A stretch of 64,000 nt of DNA from Bugula neritina (taxonomy: Eukaryota > Bryozoa > Gymnolaemata > Cheilostomatida > Bugulidae): NCBI GenBank assembly GCA_964035545.1, contig OZ037765.1:20964495-21028494 (forward strand). The letters run 5' to 3'. The notes under the pieces are model-generated. The model did no database searches, was not told the DNA's origin, and worked only from the letters and a program-made list of their open reading frames with translations. The stretch's first letter is position 1; each line of letters begins with the position of its first letter. Positions 59,336-64,000 of the stretch are shown here, in pieces. Both the position numbers and the translations under genes were made by a program.

Positions 59336-62300
59336 TCAGCTTTGTATATTCTTCCATTCTCGCTCTCTCAACTCCACTCTCCTAGTTTTGCCAGACACAG
59401 TTTTAGGAAGATCTTTAACAAACTCAATCTACAACCAGAATCGTTAGAATAGAAAATCATAAAATCAAATGAAAGTTATAAGTTATTATTAAATCACAAA
59501 AAGGCATAATAGATCTGTAGGTTATAAGTTGGTTCACCAGTCGGGGATATTTGTATGGAGCTGTAGTCTGCTTAACATGATCCTGTAACTCCATCTTTAG
59601 TTCCTCCTCATTACCATACATGGCCTGCTCATTGAGAACTACAAACGCTTTCACAACCTAAAATTACAATTAAAGAAGAAATAATGCTTGCAATGAAAAT
59701 AACATCAAAATAATCAATACTTATACCAATTATCTAACTATCACTGCGCTTCTATTGCTTTGAATGAATGGATTTGTGGTTGCGGTTTGCATAAACTTAT
59801 GGGTGTGATTTTATTCGATGTAACAGTTCCCAATCATCAAATGAAAAATATATTCACCTAAAGCAATGATGGAAACGCAGTGTATGTAACTTCTACCACA
59901 TAACTAGAATCATGTGACAATCACATGACCATGTCACATGATGATGTTTTATCTTACTTCACCACGCAAGCTGTCGGGACTGCTGACTACAGCTGACTCC
60001 AACACGGCAGGATGTTCCTGTAAGGCACTCTCAACTTCAAACGGCCCAATCCTGTAGCCTGCAGACAAGATTACATCATCTGCTCGTCCCACGAACCAGA
60101 AGTAATCATCTTCATCTTGATACGCCCGATCACCTGTGAGGTAGTAATCACCAACAAATACTCGATCATTTCTTTCCTCATCATCCTGAAAGCACCGGCA
60201 CACCAAACTTTAGAAACAGTATCTTTAGATTGCGATCAGCAAGACTTTAAATATCTTAACATTAATGTTTTTTTTAATTCACTGAGACATTAAAGAGTTG
60301 ATAAATTTAACTTTTGGCAAAAAAAGCAAAACTATATTCAAATATGTATTTACTTTGATCAACTTTAATGGTTTTTACTGTTTCTACTTGACTTATAAAA
60401 ACTTACTAAATAACCAGAGAAGAGGGCTATGGGACGAGGAGAAATAGAAATAGCTAAGTTGCCCTCAGCATAGGGCTCTTGTTTCACACCATCATTGTCT
60501 ACAATCTACAAAAAATACTTCAATTCAGATTCACAAGTAACAAACATATGCTATATTTAGAATGAGATGACAAGAACAGCATGATATTGAAGTCATGTTT
60601 CTCATAAAATCAATGGCTCATTAAAAAATTCCACTACTACAAACTACAAACAGGATATGACCTTTAATCGTGTAAAAAGCTCAAGTGACACTATTTACAC
60701 CTGCACATGTGAAATGCATGACATCATAGGAGTATCATATTGCATCTATAACTGGCTATACGCTGCAATCCAATGAAGCTATTGATGCCTTAAATCAACA
60801 GCACATGGCAGGTTGCTGTTTTTTTAAGGATTGAAGTGTGTGGCTACCCGGGTGACAGCAAAACAGCTGATATCAACTTATAATGCAACAGCATACTATT
60901 ACTACCCAGTAACATTGCCATAGTACTGAAACATCCAGAAATATTTTAGTTCATCAGCTAAATATAACATAACTTCAGGGTTTCATACCCAAGCAATTTC
61001 GTTCTATATTCTATAATAATTTTTTGCAAACAAGTCCGCAATTAAGTTGTGTTTTGGCTCACCTTCGAATGACATTGAGATTAGCAGCAGTAAAGAACTA
61101 ATAGTGGTTATTGGTTTACTTTGATTACATGATATTCTTAGCTGCAGCTTAATTACTCAGAGTGGCAACAGACATTCCTAAGTGGGAACACAAATAAAGC
61201 CAGCCAGTGACATAATTATATTAAGAATCAATTTCACTGCAATAAGCCATAAGCCACAATAATAACATTATTTCAACATAAACTCAGCCTGACATCTGGT
61301 GAAATATCTATCTAACATAATATTCATAATAATCTAAAATCAAATAAAACATCAAGCAGATCATCTGTGAGTGACCAAGTAACAAAACAACATAAATTTT
61401 TCTTTTCTTAAGTTCTAGCTGGCTAATTTTCCAAAGTTACATCAACATTAATTGTAGTTATCTTCTCCATGAGGCCACAATACGGCAATCAGGTTGTGAA
61501 AGCTACAGATACACAGATACACTGCAACAATATTTATAATATTAATATGCTATATATATGCTGTATAACTCTGATACTGTATTTGAGTTGTGGCCAAGAT
61601 AAATTTCTACTTATTTTAAGACTACATAAATGCAATAATTAAGTGACCATGCTCTAATTAATTGTTTTAATTAGGAGTTGTATTCTCATATAATACCATT
61701 CGTTTATGATAATAAACCTGAAAATATGTAACTCCAATATTCAATAGGGTCTAGAATCTAGATGATAATTATTACCATTGTGTTAGATTCAGAATTATAT
61801 ACTATTAAGTACACACAGCCTGGAGTGCTTTGCACTTCTATAACCCCTTATAAATAATCAAGTCACCATAAATATATAATTTACTAGTATTTCGTACAGC
61901 TCCATATGTAATGACTAAATCTGGCTGTAAATGAAAAATAATGCATATCCCAATTACCACTGCTAAATCAATAGATTATATTCTGGTAAACTGGATTCTT
62001 CACATTACTAATATATCTAATAGGACATATCAAAGCAACCCATGTAAATAGAGCTTTCATGTGCACTCCTATTTTGACAACATAAATTGTATATTTTCAA
62101 TCAATGTTGAGGTTTTTCAGTTCCTAAATGAGGGAATCAAAGACTTAACCCTCCGTATCTTTTTTCAGCAATGTTATGAAACAGCATGCTGATTGCACAC
62201 TTTAACTATATAAAAACTGGTGTGAGTTTATATTCGTTATTCCTGTGAGAACCCCTGATGGAAAAGGTCTTTAAAGTAGACTAAGGACTTTTTTCTAGTG

Positions 62301-64000
62301 TAGCACAGGAGCTAGTTTGACTGGATGCTCTTCACTGGTGTTTGGACTCGTGTTTACTAAGCCAGCGCCTTAATCACTAAACCACAACTGTTCCCTGCAT
62401 GCCTCAACTACATGGTATCGACTATAGAATACTTTATGCTATGCTATAAAACAGCTCTAACTACATGGTACGCACCAAAGTATCATACTAACTGAAACAT
62501 ATGTTAAAGGAACACACTTACACACATATCAAAGCCGGGTGAAGCTTTACCCATTGAGCCTTGTTTAGTTTCTATACACTTGAATGTTCCACAGGCCAGA
62601 CCCTGCAAATACAGAGTTTAATATTCACATGTATTTTAGTGTATAGGAGGTGCTGTAAAAGTGGTGTAAGCTTATAGCTTACATAAGGTAAGCTTATATC
62701 CATTCTTACACATCATTCAGTATATGGAATTATTAGTTTCATAAATCTAAAATATAAATATTAGATTTTTGTACTCCAAAACTTAAATTTGAGCTAGTTG
62801 AATTTGACTAATGAGCTGTAATACAGCATGATATGATCATAAAACAACTTTAACTTAGCGGATTTCAAAGACTGGAAGAATTGATTCTATCATAGCATGC
62901 ACTTACTGTCTCAGTTTGTCCGTAACCCTCTCTAATAGGTACTCCAGTACCACTTTCAAATATATCCATTACTTCTGGATTCTTCAACAACAAATCAGCA
63001 ATTCAGGTTACAGAAAACGGCATCAAATTTTTGTTTGCAAAACTTAAGGTTTCACTTCAGGTGTCATATCATATCTCTAACAACCAGACCTTTATGAGTT
63101 TCATCTACTTAGTAATACTATAGTTTATTGGATACAACATGTGTGCTGAAAAAAAATGGACACAAGTTATAAAGCGCTTAAGTACAGGCTGTACATAGCA
63201 CATAAACAGTTGAAAGCCTTGCTCTGGTATAGTATAATGGTTCAAACTTTGCATTGGCATGCTTGAGAGTACAGAATCACAACATCACATGGTATTGGGT
63301 GCGATTATGGGAACCTCATAAAACTAAGCTAAAACAATAACTGCCAAAGCATGCTGTTAAAATGTCACTATATTTGGCAGCATTTGAGAACTAAATTAAC
63401 GCCAACATTATTTTTTAAAGTTTTGCATCAACATACAATGTTAGAAGCTATGAGTGAGACACTTGGACAGGATCACTTACATACTAAACCCTCACTTACC
63501 AGTGGCTCTGCAGCACTAACGGCGTGAGACAGGGAATTCATTCTGTACTTTTCAAGATTTTGCTGCACAAGAAATCTATACCCGGTTGGGGCAGTGCAAA
63601 ATGTTGTTATTGGATAATCCGAGAGGACCTAAAAATACATGTATTATGTAACAGGGATCATATAATACCAACACATTTTATGTCAAATCTCCAACAATTA
63701 TCAAACTCGACCATCTACTGTACCATCTACTCAATATTTATTTGCTCCATTAGCTTTATAGTTACTTTCCATTTTTAATATAAATGCATATAACAGTATT
63801 TAATAACATTTCCAGTTTGCCTATTGAAATGTCATTCAGTAAAAGATAAAATCATAAGATTTTTTATAACCAAATAACATTTTATGCATTTCACACTCTT
63901 TATAGTTTATAACCACAGCATTAATGTCATTGGCTTGCTTCTAAATAATATACATTTATGTGTATTGAGCAAAGTGAGTTCACCATACCTTCAAGGTCAA
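59336..64000 (-). CDS. ACSM: Gene D: acyl-CoA synthetase, ACSM family (C-terminal part)
   Basis: Eight exons, all phase 0: 63989-64000 (cut by the window edge), 63500-63628, 62907-62981, 62522-62602, 60407-60505, 59958-60185, 59538-59657 and 59336-59428, giving 278 residues. It activates a carboxylic acid with ATP and CoA; ACSM enzymes act on medium-chain fatty acids, usually in mitochondria. Diagnostic stretches are [25 protein letters not shown] (adenylate-forming core), YLTGDRA (ribose-binding Asp), [20 protein letters not shown] (hinge and C-terminal domain) and [11 protein letters not shown] with the catalytic Lys. The protein ends [10 protein letters not shown] with TGA at 59336-59338. 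The N-terminal half, including the ATP-binding loop, lies beyond the window. Which ACSM paralogue it is cannot be told. It is unrelated to the mucin neighbours and converges on gene C. Confidence 0.95.
62235..62398 (-). mobile_element. tRNA-derived SINE, minus strand copy
   Basis: On the minus strand it reads GCAGGGAACAGTTGTGGTTT at the head, then AAGAGCATCCAGTCAAACTA, AAGTCCTTAGTCTACTTTAA and CATCAGGGGTTCTCACAGGA, the same family as the other three copies but more diverged. It lies in the gene D intron between 60505 and 62522. Confidence 0.75.

Noticed and set aside
59457-59654. Gene D frame ending about 59457 without splicing
   Set aside because: The frame past 59538 is intron read-through; splicing to 59428 restores the family ending with the catalytic Lys.

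Overview
The window is nuclear DNA of a multicellular animal. It is AT-rich, has many phase-consistent GT-AG introns, carries tRNA-derived SINEs, an LTR element and long microsatellites, and encodes typically metazoan extracellular domains. I cannot name the species. A marine invertebrate is likely, but that is an inference from overall character only.

Three related genes fill about 57 kb. They encode MUC4-like transmembrane mucins with the order signal peptide, Thr/Pro-rich mucin repeat, NIDO, AMOP, VWD with a GDPH motif, a less clear module, seven EGF modules, a membrane-proximal region, one transmembrane helix and a short cytoplasmic tail. Gene A (+, 204 to about 2840) shows only its last exons because its 5' part lies left of the window. 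Gene B (-, 22047 to 4634) was reconstructed as 30 coding exons and 1931 residues, with two NIDO domains and a 48-bp-unit mucin exon. Gene C (+, 34638 to 57138) was reconstructed as 25 coding exons and 3744 residues, with one NIDO domain and a single 7.1-kb Thr/Pro exon. A and B are tail to tail; B and C are head to head across 12.6 kb of non-coding, repeat-bearing DNA. Every splice junction keeps frame, and most exons downstream of the mucin repeat have the same length in B and C.

At the right edge a fourth gene, D (-, 64000 to 59336), gives the C-terminal 278 residues of a medium-chain acyl-CoA synthetase (ACSM family). It is unrelated to the mucins and continues beyond the window.

Non-coding content includes four copies of one tRNA-derived SINE family, a second SINE whose tail has become a long tetranucleotide array, a 391-bp solo LTR with a 5-bp target duplication inside a gene B intron, a 48-bp insertion with a 17-bp duplication, several microsatellites, two G-quadruplex motifs and a hairpin cluster.

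The most interesting signals are: patchwork near-identity between the inverted paralogues B and C, suggesting gene conversion; a basic furin-type site next to the membrane in B and C, built across an intron and absent from A; wholesale replacement of the mucin repeat between paralogues; and gain or loss of a NIDO domain.
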